Shown: piece by piece, positions 30,736 through 42,980 of the stretch
How positions within the stretch are numbered: the stretch's first letter is position 1
Layout: each line of letters opens with the position of its first letter
Assembly: GCF_937127095.1 (NCBI RefSeq)
Contig: NZ_CAKZLP010000011.1
Span: 58,668-122,667 of the forward strand
Length of the DNA: 64,000 bases
Direction: 5' to 3'
Source: an uncultured Amphritea sp.
GTDB taxonomy: Bacteria; Pseudomonadota; Gammaproteobacteria; Pseudomonadales; Balneatricaceae
The notes under the pieces: model-generated
What the model was told of the DNA's origin: nothing
Databases searched by the model: none
The model's input: only the letters and a program-made list of their open reading frames with translations
Position numbers and translations under genes: made by a program

Positions 30736-31177
30736 ACCCGTCGTACAGGAAGAACCGACCGGATGTGGAATCGCCTCTGTTGCGAATATCCTGGGAAAGA
30801 GTTACGCAGAGATGAAGGCCATCGCAAACGCTATGGGTATCTATGCTGCAGATAAAGCCCTTTGGTCTGACACTCAGTATGTAAGACGATTGCTGTCACA
30901 TTCGGGTGTTGATACATCCGCTGATGAGATCCCTTTTGAGTCCTGGAGTAAGCTGCCTGATATGGCGCTGCTGTCCATCAAACATCATCAGGATGCAGGG
31001 AAGAGCTTTTGGCACTGGGTTGTTTTTCAGCGTGATGAAAATCAGGCTTTTGTTCTCGATTCTGCAAGCTATCTGCCATCGAATATTCGATCTGATTTCG
31101 ATGAGATGAAGCCTGAGTGGTATATCGAGGTCAGGAGAGATGAGTCAGTATCGAAGCGCTTTTCTTACAGGCCCTGA
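30728..31177 (+). CDS. C39-like papain-fold peptidase domain protein
   Basis: 149 aa; EEPTGCGIASVANILGKSY, HWVVFQRDENQAFVLDSA; overlaps the upstream kinase by 8 nt. Confidence 0.7.
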   Translation: MLKPVVQEEPTGCGIASVANILGKSYAEMKAIANAMGIYAADKALWSDTQYVRRLLSHSGVDTSADEIPFESWSKLPDMALLSIKHHQDAGKSFWHWVVFQRDENQAFVLDSASYLPSNIRSDFDEMKPEWYIEVRRDESVSKRFSYRP

Positions 31178-31238
31178 TCTTACAAGCTCGGACCTTACAA
31201 GCTCGGACCTTACAAACTCGGAGCTTACACGCTCTGAT
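31164..31238. repeat. 15-bp tandem repeat, five units
   Basis: CTTACAGGCCCTGAT/CTTACAAGCTCGGAC/CTTACAAGCTCGGAC/CTTACAAACTCGGAG/CTTACACGCTCTGAT. Confidence 0.85.
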
Positions 31239-31333
31239 CTAAGGGCCTTGTACCTCTGACGTAGGCTACTCTGTGATAGTTGATAATGGGTTTCTATCAG
31301 GGGTGATATCTTTGCTGCGACGATTTAGCTGTG

Positions 31334-31390
31334 AAAAGTAAGCTCATTAAAAATAAGCTGTTAAAAATAAGCTCTGAAATTTAAGCTCGA
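31334..31390. repeat. 14-15-bp tandem repeat, four units
   Basis: AAAAGTAAGCTCATT/AAAAATAAGCTGTT/AAAAATAAGCTCTG/AAATTTAAGCTCGA. Confidence 0.8.
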
Positions 31391-31406
31391 CAATGAAGGT
31401 GTAAGA

Positions 31407-32033
31407 ATGATCGATCAAACGACACTGCTGACCTATCTGGCAATCCTGCTGGGGTTTGTTTTTATTCCGGGGCCTGCGGTGTTGTTGACGCTTGCGCGAG
31501 CCACCCGTTCGGGTACCCGGGTGGGAATGGCTACCGGTTTGGGTATTGCTGCCGGTGATCTGGTGCATACGCTGTTAGCGGTGGTGGGAATCTCTGCTAT
31601 CGTGCTGGCTTCAGCGCTGCTGTTTGCCATTGTTAAATATATGGGAGCGGCCTATCTGGTGTATCTGGGGGTGAAGGCTATTTTGAAGCGAGCCGATACG
31701 GGTCTTGTGCTAGCCGCCCCCTCTCTGAATGCAAAAACCGCTTTCCGGCAGGCGATTGTGCTGGAGATTCTCAACCCTAAATCGGCAATGTTTTTTCTCG
31801 CGTTTCTGCCGCAGTTTGTTAACCCGACAAATGGCTCAGTGGGCTTGCAGCTGATTATTCTTGGTTTACTGTTCGTGCTAATGGGGCTGCTGACGACGAT
31901 TCTGGTGGCGGTTAGCGCCGGGCAGGTGAGCCGTTTTCTGCAGCGCAATCCACTGGTGTTACGCTGGCAGGATCGGGTGGTTGGCGGTATTTATTGTGGC
32001 CTCGGGGTGCGCCTCGCGTTCACTGAAAAATAA
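31407..32033 (+). CDS. LysE/RhtB-family amino acid exporter
   Basis: 208 aa; GFVFIPGPAVLLTLARATRSGTRVGMATGLGIAAGDLVH, NPKSAMFFLAFLPQF. Confidence 0.9.
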   Translation: MIDQTTLLTYLAILLGFVFIPGPAVLLTLARATRSGTRVGMATGLGIAAGDLVHTLLAVVGISAIVLASALLFAIVKYMGAAYLVYLGVKAILKRADTGLVLAAPSLNAKTAFRQAIVLEILNPKSAMFFLAFLPQFVNPTNGSVGLQLIILGLLFVLMGLLTTILVAVSAGQVSRFLQRNPLVLRWQDRVVGGIYCGLGVRLAFTEK

Positions 32034-32141
32034 CGTTTAACGCACCGGGATCATGAGTGTCGGCAGAACACTAAGGTATAGTTGTATGTGTCAATTAAGT
32101 GCGTCAGGATGCACGCATTCATTCAATATGGAGAGCTGGTT

Positions 32142-32516
32142 ATGAGCAGTATTGAGTATATACGGATATTTGCCGATGCAGATGGATGTTCTCACTGTAG
32201 AAAAGAGTCGATTGAACTTAAATCGATACACTACGCGCCACCCGCTGCCTCGCTGAATACTACGGCACTGACTAAAGCTGATAGCTCAGTGTTTCTGGAA
32301 CTACCTGCCGCATGGCATGGTGACTGGCACCCCACACCTGTAAGGCAATGGTTGATTCTGATGTCGGGCTGCTGTGAGTTTGAGGTGGGCGATGGAGAGC
32401 GGTTTATCTGTAAAGCGGGGGATGTTGTGTTGCTTGACGATACCACCGGTCGCGGGCATAAAACCTGGGTGCTGGGGGAAGAGAGCGTGCTAATCTCGGC
32501 AATTCACTTCTCATAG
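32142..32516 (+). CDS. cupin-domain protein
   Basis: Internal Met start; WHPTPVRQWLILMSGCCEFEVGDGERFICKAGDVVLLDDTTGRGH. Confidence 0.75.
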   Translation: MSSIEYIRIFADADGCSHCRKESIELKSIHYAPPAASLNTTALTKADSSVFLELPAAWHGDWHPTPVRQWLILMSGCCEFEVGDGERFICKAGDVVLLDDTTGRGHKTWVLGEESVLISAIHFS

Positions 32517-32639
32517 GTCGAAACCGGCGTCGGCATGAAATAGTCTGAAAAGTAAAAGAGGCAGCAATCGGTGTTTATATAGCTACAACCGATCAACGCC
32601 GCCTCTTTATCATTTCTGCTGGCGTTTCAGGCTAGCAGT

Positions 32640-33899
32640 TTATTCCGGTTTCCATGCGGCAGCCGCAGTAAAAAATGAAACTGATTCATTGGTTAGCTCG
32701 GTATCATCACCGGGTGGAAAATAGCTTAGTTTGACGATCACGGTGTTGCTGGTCGGATCGACGAAGATAAACTGTCCCTGTAGACCAATCGCTGTATAGG
32801 CGTCGCTGTCAGCAACGGTCCACCACTGGTAGCCATAACCACCGGGGCCACCGTCACGGTCTTCGGGCCCTACCGATTTTGTTGAGAGTTTTACCCACTC
32901 AGGTGAGACAATCTGTTTGCCGTTAATCTGTCCTTCGTTCAGCATCATCTTGCCAATACGGGCGTAATCTCTCATTGTGGCATTGTAGCCTGCGCCATTA
33001 AACTCCCGTCCTACATCGGGCTGTCCATCCATGATGAAGAAACCGTCAGACTCTGCGCCCAGGGGTTCCCACAGATGTTTGGTCATATAGGAGGCGATGG
33101 TGCCGCCCTCTGAAACACGTTCAATCAGCAGACCAAGCACTGCAGTGTCGATGGTTTTATAGGCGAAAACTTCACCCGGTTTATGGGCGCGTTTGATGGT
33201 TTTGGCCGGCTCGACGAAGCGGGCAACATTCTTCACCAGTGCGAGAATATGGTTGCGGGCTGCCAGACCAGGGTTTTCGAAGTCATAGCGTTCTTCATAA
33301 TCCACGCCGGAACGCATGCCCAGCACCTGACGGATAGTAACGCCGTTGTATGCACCCTCCTTGAGTTCAGGCAGGTAGTCGCTAATATCGTCATCCAGCG
33401 ACTTAATTCGACCCTCCTCAAGAGCACAGCCGATCAGGATGGAGGTGAGTGATTTAGTCATTGACCAGCCCATAAAGTGGCTTTGGGCATCGCTGTTGTT
33501 GCGGTAGTTCTCATAGACGATATTACCGTCTTTCATAATCAATAACGCATTGGTGTAGGTTCTGTTGAGGAACTGATCCGGAGTGTAGCTCTCGCCATTA
33601 AACTGATAGTTGAAGTTTAGCGGCTTGTCGGTGCGGGATAGTGGGCTGGGTATGCCTGAGTGAGTTACTTTGCGGGTAGTAAACAGCCTGTCCATGCTGC
33701 GAAAGCTTAGTGTATTGAAGTAAGGTTGTAACATTGCCCAGCGGGTGTTCTGAACGGCAACCGGTACATCTGATACAGGGCCTACTGCTGCAACCAATGG
33801 GTCAACTGTCGATGCGGCATTCACACTTCCACCGTTGACTAATGTGGCGATAACACTTGCACAAGCCAGGGCAGACTTTAAAGGGTATTTTTTGCTCAT
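32640..33899 (-). CDS. beta-lactamase-family serine hydrolase (class C-like)
   Basis: 419 aa; signal-like N-terminus, GWSMTKSLTSILIG SxxK motif. Confidence 0.88.
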   Translation of the reverse strand: MSKKYPLKSALACASVIATLVNGGSVNAASTVDPLVAAVGPVSDVPVAVQNTRWAMLQPYFNTLSFRSMDRLFTTRKVTHSGIPSPLSRTDKPLNFNYQFNGESYTPDQFLNRTYTNALLIMKDGNIVYENYRNNSDAQSHFMGWSMTKSLTSILIGCALEEGRIKSLDDDISDYLPELKEGAYNGVTIRQVLGMRSGVDYEERYDFENPGLAARNHILALVKNVARFVEPAKTIKRAHKPGEVFAYKTIDTAVLGLLIERVSEGGTIASYMTKHLWEPLGAESDGFFIMDGQPDVGREFNGAGYNATMRDYARIGKMMLNEGQINGKQIVSPEWVKLSTKSVGPEDRDGGPGGYGYQWWTVADSDAYTAIGLQGQFIFVDPTSNTVIVKLSYFPPGDDTELTNESVSFFTAAAAWKPE

Positions 33900-34141
33900 C
33901 AGGTTGTAACTCCTTTGGATTATTATATTTTTCAGATCTAAAGCTGTTTATAACCAAAACAATTTCTATTTAAATCTATTCAGAGCTTACGTCCGGGTGT
34001 CACTAAGGGCCATATCACGGAAGGGGTAGTGAGTTGGTGGCGCTGATAAGGCTCTGTGTATCGTTGGGAATTGTGTTAAATATTACAGAGGGGTGTCGAG
34101 TCGGGTGTTAAGACGGAGTAAAAAGTTGAGGCAGGGAATAT

Positions 34142-34172
34142 GAAAAGGCGCACCCATGAGGCGTGCGCCCTT
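34142..34172. terminator. intrinsic terminator
   Basis: AAAAGGCGCACCCATGAGGCGTGCGCCCTTT. Confidence 0.7.
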
Positions 34173-34210
34173 TAGTGTTAAATAATTATTTACCGGGTCT
34201 GATTAACGGT

Positions 34211-36475
<2,265 letters not shown>

Positions 36476-36749
36476 TCACAAGCCAGGTGAGCCGTTTGAA
36501 ATGGCTACGTGTGCTGATGCTGTTTAGATCATCCTGTGATCGCTTAAGTAGTCTGTAGCTTAGTTCATTTTTGGCTACCCATTAGTTATAGCTGTTGATA
36601 GCAGCAGAACTAAATTGGATATCTTCATAAGGCTGATAGCCTGAACTTATTCGTCAGTTGTGCCCGCGAACTCAGGGGCAATTGTAGGTGTTGTTTTACT
36701 ATAAAAGAGGCAATAGGAGAGGGCTGGTAGGGGGCTGGTTTTCAATCAA

Positions 36750-36788
36750 AAAAACAGCACTGGCGTTATTCCCGGTAACGCCAGTGCT
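36750..36788 (-). terminator. intrinsic terminator (minus strand)
   Basis: 13-bp perfect hairpin AGCACTGGCGTTA/TAACGCCAGTGCT next to an A-tract (T-tract on the minus strand). Confidence 0.75.
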
Positions 36789-36925
36789 AGCGGTTAATTA
36801 AATGAGCGTTGTTTTTAATGAACAGATTTTTTGTAATGATTTGTATGATATATACTTGTAACAGTTATTAATAATCATATAGTTACTAGTATTAGTGAAT
36901 GTTATAGATTGCATGTAGGTGCTTG

Positions 36926-37795
36926 TTAATGTTTGATCTTATAAGCATCAATGCGCTGTGAAAACATCATCGGTACATACAACTGATCCCCCTTGGCGGC
37001 GATGTCGGCTGAATGTTTTCCGGCATTGAACAGCAGGTGAACCGCTGCGTTTTTGAACTCGAAAATATTGCCATTCATCCAGTCACTGATCAGCAGAGAA
37101 TCGCCCATAGCGGTAACACCATCAAGATTGCCAAACTGCTGCGCATCTTTGTAGGGAGTCAGGGTTGCCGTCTCTGGGGTAACCGCAAACAGCCCTCCCG
37201 GAGTCTCCGTTGAGAAGTCCTCTTTGAGTCCTTCCCCCCAGGTGGCGACAATCAGTTTCCCCTCCCTGAAAATCAGGCCATTAGGATGCGGCAACTGCTC
37301 AGCCGTGATCCATTGGCTCAGGGTGTTATTCATATAACGGTACAGACCGCCTCCCAGCAGGTCACTGATATAGACGACCCCTTTATCATCGATGGTGACA
37401 TCGTTGAGCATTTTACTGCTGGCCGCTTTCACCGACTTAACCAGTACGCCCTGTTCGATATCGATTATATGTAACTGCTGCATATCCGCGACGTAGAGGT
37501 ATTGTGCGTCCATCGCCATACCTTTGGGGGCATTCATACCGTTAACCCAGACGTGGCGGATTATCCTGCCTTCGCTGGACAGCAAGCTGATATAGCCTTT
37601 GCCATTCAGTTCGGTCGGGCTACCGTTCATATTTGAGACGAACAGCAGAGGTTGGGTGGGATGAACTAGCACAGACTCCGGTTCATCGAAGCCTTCCAGA
37701 CTCCAGGATAGCTGCGGTGCAGAGATTGCTGTCTGGGAAGCGATTGATAGTGCTACGACAGACGTACGTAAGAGGGTTTGAAATGTTGTGTTCAT
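36926..37795 (-). CDS. exported SMP-30/beta-propeller-like protein
   Basis: MNTTFQTLLRTSVVALSIASQTAISA signal; repeated propeller-like motifs (GMAMDAQYLYVADM, DVTIDDKGVVYISD). Confidence 0.7.
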   Translation of the reverse strand: MNTTFQTLLRTSVVALSIASQTAISAPQLSWSLEGFDEPESVLVHPTQPLLFVSNMNGSPTELNGKGYISLLSSEGRIIRHVWVNGMNAPKGMAMDAQYLYVADMQQLHIIDIEQGVLVKSVKAASSKMLNDVTIDDKGVVYISDLLGGGLYRYMNNTLSQWITAEQLPHPNGLIFREGKLIVATWGEGLKEDFSTETPGGLFAVTPETATLTPYKDAQQFGNLDGVTAMGDSLLISDWMNGNIFEFKNAAVHLLFNAGKHSADIAAKGDQLYVPMMFSQRIDAYKIKH

Positions 37796-37907
37796 GGTTA
37801 GCTCCTTGAGGTAATAGAGCCCGATTGTGCTATATTTGATCCTTGATTTTATAAAATTCATATGGGGTATCTTTTTTTGATACTTTAACGGCGCATCAGG
37901 TACCTAA

Positions 37908-38699
37908 ATGACAGATCTGGCTTCAGGTGGCATAAAACAATCGAGTCTCGCGGCTGATGACGACCAGCAACGTGAGAATCTGTTTACTCTGCTCAAACAA
38001 GCGCTGAAAGCCCGGGGCTTTACCTATGCTCGATTGGCGGCAGAGATGAATATGAGTGAGTTATCTATCAAGCGTTTGTTTAAAGAGAAAGACTGTAAGA
38101 TGAGTCGGCTTTTGGAAATATGCTCGATCATCGGATTAAGCATCGATGAGTTGGTTCAGATGCAACAGCGTTTCAGGCAGATACCTGAGTTTTTGCCTGA
38201 ATCTGTTGAAGCTGCGCTGGCAGCAGATAAGCAGCTGTTTATGATATTGATACTGTTGGTCTCACAGGTCGATATTCCGACCGTTCAGAGTCTGATGGAA
38301 GTGGATAAAGCAAAGTTATATCTGCACTTGCGAGCACTGGAGAAGCTTGGGTTGATTGAGCTGCAGTCCGCTGATCGGTTTCGTTTCTGCGTACCTCTGC
38401 CGATTCAATGGCGTATGGGAGGCAAGCTGGCCGATCTGATTAAGGGGATTAACAGACGTTATATCGCGCACTGCCTGGATCATGAGAAAGATTCTGAATA
38501 TGCATTTACAACCGCTAGCCGGCTGATGAGCAAGGGTAGTGTACTGCAGATCCAAAACAATTTGCGCCGAATACGGGAAGAGTTTGATTATCTCAGTAGC
38601 CAGGATCAGATGTTTTATAAAGTCGGGGAGCTGCAGTTTTATAAGTTGGTGTTTGGTATGGGGCCGTTCCCAGTGGATGTGATTCTGGTGGATGAGTAG
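37908..38699 (+). CDS. XRE/HTH transcriptional regulator
   Basis: 263 aa; RGFTYARLAAEMNMSELSIKRLFKEKDCKMSRLLEICSIIGLSIDELVQM. Confidence 0.8.
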   Translation: MTDLASGGIKQSSLAADDDQQRENLFTLLKQALKARGFTYARLAAEMNMSELSIKRLFKEKDCKMSRLLEICSIIGLSIDELVQMQQRFRQIPEFLPESVEAALAADKQLFMILILLVSQVDIPTVQSLMEVDKAKLYLHLRALEKLGLIELQSADRFRFCVPLPIQWRMGGKLADLIKGINRRYIAHCLDHEKDSEYAFTTASRLMSKGSVLQIQNNLRRIREEFDYLSSQDQMFYKVGELQFYKLVFGMGPFPVDVILVDE

Positions 38700-38954
38700 A
38701 CGTGATGCGGCAAGTAAAGTAAGAGGGTGGAAGATTGATAGCCTGATCAGGGTCTCAATTTGAGGTGTCTGAAGAGTTAATTAAGCCTGATCAGTGATTT
38801 GGGGGTATATACTGTATAGGTGTTGGCAGTGATCTCATTTCGAAGTGATTTGAACAGGCGTAGGAACATGCTTTACGCTTTCGGCCTACAGGGAATACTA
38901 AGGACCGTTCTTACCTTACTGATTAAACTTTCATGATCAAACAAGGTAGCTCCT

Positions 38955-40106
38955 ATGCACAACAATAACAGTATTCGCTTAGCTCAGTCCTGTCTAACCG
39001 ATACCTCCGCAGCGGTTGCCGAGTTTTTCGCAAAGGTCAGCCAGCCTGATATGGAGCTGGTGCTTTTTTTCTGTTCCAGTAAATACGATCTTGAAGTGCT
39101 TGCCAAAGAAGTCAATCGGCTGTTTGAGGGGGTTCAGGTGGTTGGCTGTACTACGGCGGGAGAGATCGGGCCAGCCGGATACCTACAGCATAGTTTATCT
39201 GGTGTCAGCTTCCCCCGACAACAATTTACAATTGTCAGTGGAGCCCTGAATGGGCTGAAACAGTTTGAGCTGAGTCAGGGGAATGACTGTGTTCAGGGGG
39301 TGCTGCAACAGCTGGAGAGCAAAGTGCCGTATGCTGATGGACAGAACAGTTTCGCATTTATGATGATTGATGGTCTGTCAATGTGTGAAGAGGTGGTCAC
39401 TCATTCACTGCAACACTCACTTGGTGATATCAGGCTGGTTGGCGGGTCTGCCGGAGATGACCAGAAGTTTATCTCTTCATCTGTTTTTAGTGGTGGCCAG
39501 TTTCATACCGACAGTGCGGTGGTTGTCGTGATTAACACGAGTAATCCTTTCACTCTGTTTAAAACCCAGCATTTTGTTTCGAGTGATGAGCGGATGGTGG
39601 TTACCGAGGCCGATACCACACAGCGAATAGTGAAAGAGATTAATGGCTTGCCAGCAGCAGAAGAGTATTCGCGTCTGGTCGGTGTAGCCGTTAGTGAACT
39701 CGATTCTATGCGTTTTGCCGAGTCCCCAGTGGTTGTATTGATTGATGGCACCGATTATGTGCGCTCCATCCAGAAAGTTAATGCTGACGGCAGTCTGACT
39801 TTTTACTGTGCAATCGAGGAAGGGGTAGTGTTCCGGGTGGCACATGGCGTCAGTCTGGTGAAAAATTTACAGGAGACCTTTGCAACCCTCAATAGCAAGG
39901 TCGGCCACCCGCAACTGGTGATAGGTTGTGATTGTATCCTGCGCAATCTAGAGGTTCGTCAGCGGGGTCTTGAGTCCCAGGTTGAGCGTCTGTTTAAAGA
40001 AAATAATACCATTGGTTTTAGCAGTTACGGTGAACAGTACGGTGGGGTGCATATCAACCAGACCCTTACCGGCGTGGTGATTGGCGAGGCTATTAATGCT
40101 GAATAG
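38955..40106 (+). CDS. FIST-domain (FIST_N/FIST_C) sensory protein
   Basis: 383 aa; LFFCSSKYDLEVLAKEVNRLFEGVQVVGCTTAGEIGPAGY, GSAGDDQKF, GFSSYGEQYGGVHINQTLTGVVIG. Confidence 0.9.
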   Translation: MHNNNSIRLAQSCLTDTSAAVAEFFAKVSQPDMELVLFFCSSKYDLEVLAKEVNRLFEGVQVVGCTTAGEIGPAGYLQHSLSGVSFPRQQFTIVSGALNGLKQFELSQGNDCVQGVLQQLESKVPYADGQNSFAFMMIDGLSMCEEVVTHSLQHSLGDIRLVGGSAGDDQKFISSSVFSGGQFHTDSAVVVVINTSNPFTLFKTQHFVSSDERMVVTEADTTQRIVKEINGLPAAEEYSRLVGVAVSELDSMRFAESPVVVLIDGTDYVRSIQKVNADGSLTFYCAIEEGVVFRVAHGVSLVKNLQETFATLNSKVGHPQLVIGCDCILRNLEVRQRGLESQVERLFKENNTIGFSSYGEQYGGVHINQTLTGVVIGEAINAE

Positions 40107-40114
40107 AGGGACAC

Positions 40115-41266
40115 ATGATGACTGAACAGTTAGCACCTTCTGTTGATGACTTACAGGCCGAGATAAAACGATTAAATAAGATTATTCAATCGTTGATGAA
40201 CCACGCTGAGCGCAATACCAGTATCAAGGGCTCAGAATTTACCCTATTTCAAACCGCTATCATGCTTGAAGATCAGGTAAAAGGTCGAACGGGTGAGCTG
40301 GAAGTCGCACTTAAAGAAAATGAAAAAATTAATCGGGCTTTGCGCCAAAGTGAATATAATCAACGTGTGTTGATTGAAAATGCGCCGGTGAGCATTCATG
40401 AAATCGATATGGATGGCCGTATTATTTCCATCAATAAGGCCGGGTTATGTATGAATGGGCTAACCGGGGAGGACGCGATACTGGGGAGCCTGTACCTCGA
40501 TAATGTCGGTGTATCAGACTGTGACCGGGTTGCTGGCTTGCTTGAAAAAGCATATGCCGGTGAAACCAGCCATTTCGAATATGACGCTGCGATTATGAGT
40601 GGGAGAACATATAAATCCTGCTTTGTACCGATCCTTAACAATCAGTCTTCAGTAACCAAAATTATGGGGATTACAGAAGATATTACGGAACGGAAAAAAG
40701 CGGAAGAACAGATTCATCACTTTGCATTTAACGATGCTTTGACACAACTCCCGAACCGGCGCCTGCTACACGACAGATTAAAACAGGCTATTGCAGCCTC
40801 GTTTCGCAGTGGTATGTATGGTGCCGTTATGTTTCTCGATCTGGATAATTTCAAACCGCTTAACGACACTCATGGACATGAAGCAGGTGACTTGCTGTTA
40901 ATTGAGGTGGCGCAGCGGCTGATCACCTGCGTCAGAAGCACCGATACCGTGGCGCGAATCGGCGGTGATGAGTTTGTGGTTTTGTTGAGCGAACTCCATA
41001 TTGATATGGCACTGTCCATTAAGCAAGCTCTAAGCGTGGCTGAAAAAATTCGTGCCTCGCTGGCGCTGCCTTATATATTGAGGCGTGAGCATGAAGGAGC
41101 GGTAACCACGATGGAACATCACTGCACGGCGAGTATTGGGCTGACGCTGTTTGGTATGAATGAACGTTGTGAAGAAAAAATTCTGAAAGCAGCGGATAAG
41201 GCAATGTATCAAGCGAAGGAATCAGGACGAAATAACGTTTTTATGTCTAATTTAAAAACACGTTAA
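40115..41266 (+). CDS. PAS-GGDEF diguanylate cyclase
   Basis: 383 aa; PAS segment VLIENAPVSIHEIDMDGRIISINKAG; RIGGDEFVVLL. Confidence 0.92.
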   Translation: MMTEQLAPSVDDLQAEIKRLNKIIQSLMNHAERNTSIKGSEFTLFQTAIMLEDQVKGRTGELEVALKENEKINRALRQSEYNQRVLIENAPVSIHEIDMDGRIISINKAGLCMNGLTGEDAILGSLYLDNVGVSDCDRVAGLLEKAYAGETSHFEYDAAIMSGRTYKSCFVPILNNQSSVTKIMGITEDITERKKAEEQIHHFAFNDALTQLPNRRLLHDRLKQAIAASFRSGMYGAVMFLDLDNFKPLNDTHGHEAGDLLLIEVAQRLITCVRSTDTVARIGGDEFVVLLSELHIDMALSIKQALSVAEKIRASLALPYILRREHEGAVTTMEHHCTASIGLTLFGMNERCEEKILKAADKAMYQAKESGRNNVFMSNLKTR

Positions 41267-41304
41267 CAAAATAGCAGATAACCCTGCCGACGGTGTAAAT
41301 GTGA

Positions 41305-41327
41305 AAACCCGCAACAGCGGGTTTTGA
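41305..41327. terminator. intrinsic terminator
   Basis: AAAACCCGCAACAGCGGGTTTTG. Confidence 0.8.
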
Positions 41328-41351
41328 GCATAATTGTATCTGCTTTAGACG

Positions 41352-42575
41352 TTATTTTTTCACCAGACTGTTGAGTTTGAAATCAGCATCTTCTATCTGT
41401 GCCTGAGTGGGCGATACTCCGGCAGTGATCAGCTTGCGACCGGCCATATGATCGGCTGGTCGATTGACTGTGTGTATCGCTATCAACTTCTCATCGCGGA
41501 AGAAAAACAGCGAAAACTTGTCGTCCTCCTGACTACCGCGTTGATAGAAATGGGTATAGCCGTCATGGACACCCACCATCTGCAGTTTGATATCGTACTG
41601 ATCAGACCAGAACCAGGGCACTGAATGGTATTCGGCGTCCTGACCTGCGATTACCTGAGCGATCACTTTTGCCTGATCAACCGCATTCTGCACCGATTCC
41701 AGGCGGATCTCAGTACCGGTGAAGGGGTTGTCGTAGCGGGCTGAATCGCCGGCGGCAAAAATATCAGGATCATTAGAACGACACTGGGCATCGACCACCA
41801 CACCATCGTGACAGAGCAGTTTTGCAGCAACCGCCAGTTCGGTATCTGCGGTGACACCGATGCCTGCCAGCACCAGCTGAGCGGGTAGCAGTGTGCCATC
41901 TTTCAGCCGCACCGCTTCAACATTGCCGCTGCCATCATCGGCAATATGGTCAACCTCAGCACCAAAGCGGATATCGACGCCATGTTGATGGTGGATATCG
42001 AGCATATACTGAGACAGTTCCGGGGTGACTGCGTTTGCCAGAATACGCTGGCCTCTGACCAGTACCGTAACCTTCTTGCCCAGTTTTGCCGCGGTAGCCG
42101 CAAACTCCAGTGCGATAAAGCCGCCGCCAATAATAACGGTTTCTTCAGTCTGGCTGAGGTGAGACTGGATATAGCGGATATCATCCAGGCTTTTTATGTA
42201 GCCGACGCCATTCAGGTTTGATCCGGGCAGATCAAGCTGTCGCAGTTTTGCTCCAGTCGCCAGCACCAGCTTGTCGTAGCTCAGCGTTTCACCGCGATCC
42301 AGCTCAACCTGTTTATCAGCACGATGGATTGCGGTGACCCGGTGACCGAGTTTCAAACCGATGTTGTGGTCATCGTAGTAGCTTTGAGTGCGGAACAGCA
42401 GCACCTCTTCGCCAGTATCGTTGAGCAGATGGCTTTTCGACAGAGGTGGACGCTGATAGGGCAGATGGCCTTCACCATCGACCAGGGTAATCTCACCGTC
42501 ATAGCCTGAGCGGCGCAGTGAATCAGCGCATTGATAGCCAGCATGACCGCCGCCAACAATGACAACGCCACTCAT
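41352..42575 (-). CDS. FAD-dependent ferredoxin reductase (P450 redox partner)
   Basis: 407 aa; VIVGGGHAGYQCADSLRRSGYDGEITLV, PYQRPPLSKSHLL, IFAAGDSAR. Confidence 0.92.
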   Translation of the reverse strand: MSGVVIVGGGHAGYQCADSLRRSGYDGEITLVDGEGHLPYQRPPLSKSHLLNDTGEEVLLFRTQSYYDDHNIGLKLGHRVTAIHRADKQVELDRGETLSYDKLVLATGAKLRQLDLPGSNLNGVGYIKSLDDIRYIQSHLSQTEETVIIGGGFIALEFAATAAKLGKKVTVLVRGQRILANAVTPELSQYMLDIHHQHGVDIRFGAEVDHIADDGSGNVEAVRLKDGTLLPAQLVLAGIGVTADTELAVAAKLLCHDGVVVDAQCRSNDPDIFAAGDSARYDNPFTGTEIRLESVQNAVDQAKVIAQVIAGQDAEYHSVPWFWSDQYDIKLQMVGVHDGYTHFYQRGSQEDDKFSLFFFRDEKLIAIHTVNRPADHMAGRKLITAGVSPTQAQIEDADFKLNSLVKK

Positions 42576-42898
42576 TACTCCTGCTCCTCAGGCATATGGA
42601 TGACGATGCCATCCAGTGCAGCGGTGGCTTTGATCTGGCAGCTCAGACGACTGTTGGGCTTACGTTCAGAGGCGGTATCGTCGAGCATCTCATCTTCGTT
42701 TTCTGACATCGCCGGCACTTTAGCCAACCAGGCGTCATCAACATAACAGTGACAGGTTGCGCAGGCACAGGAACCACTGCACTCACCCTCAATACCTTCA
42801 ACGCCATTCATCACGGCGCCCTGCATAATGGTCATACCCTCGGCCAACTCAAGCTGAGTAGACTGTCCATCGAAACTTACATAATTAACGGTTGGCAT
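42575..42898 (-). CDS. [2Fe-2S] ferredoxin (adrenodoxin/putidaredoxin type)
   Basis: MPTVNYVSFDG..., GECSGSCACATCHCYVDDAW cluster-binding Cys motif. Confidence 0.92.
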   Translation of the reverse strand: MPTVNYVSFDGQSTQLELAEGMTIMQGAVMNGVEGIEGECSGSCACATCHCYVDDAWLAKVPAMSENEDEMLDDTASERKPNSRLSCQIKATAALDGIVIHMPEEQE

Positions 42899-42980
42899 AG
42901 ATTCTGTCCCCATTCGGTCCTAAAAAGAGCACCAGCCTCTGAGCTACAGAGGCTGGCTTTTTTTATGATTATATAAACAT

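Noticed and set aside
36540-36640. OxyR-like site upstream of katG
   Set aside because: Scattered ATAG-like tetramers do not form a convincing OxyR motif with correct spacing.
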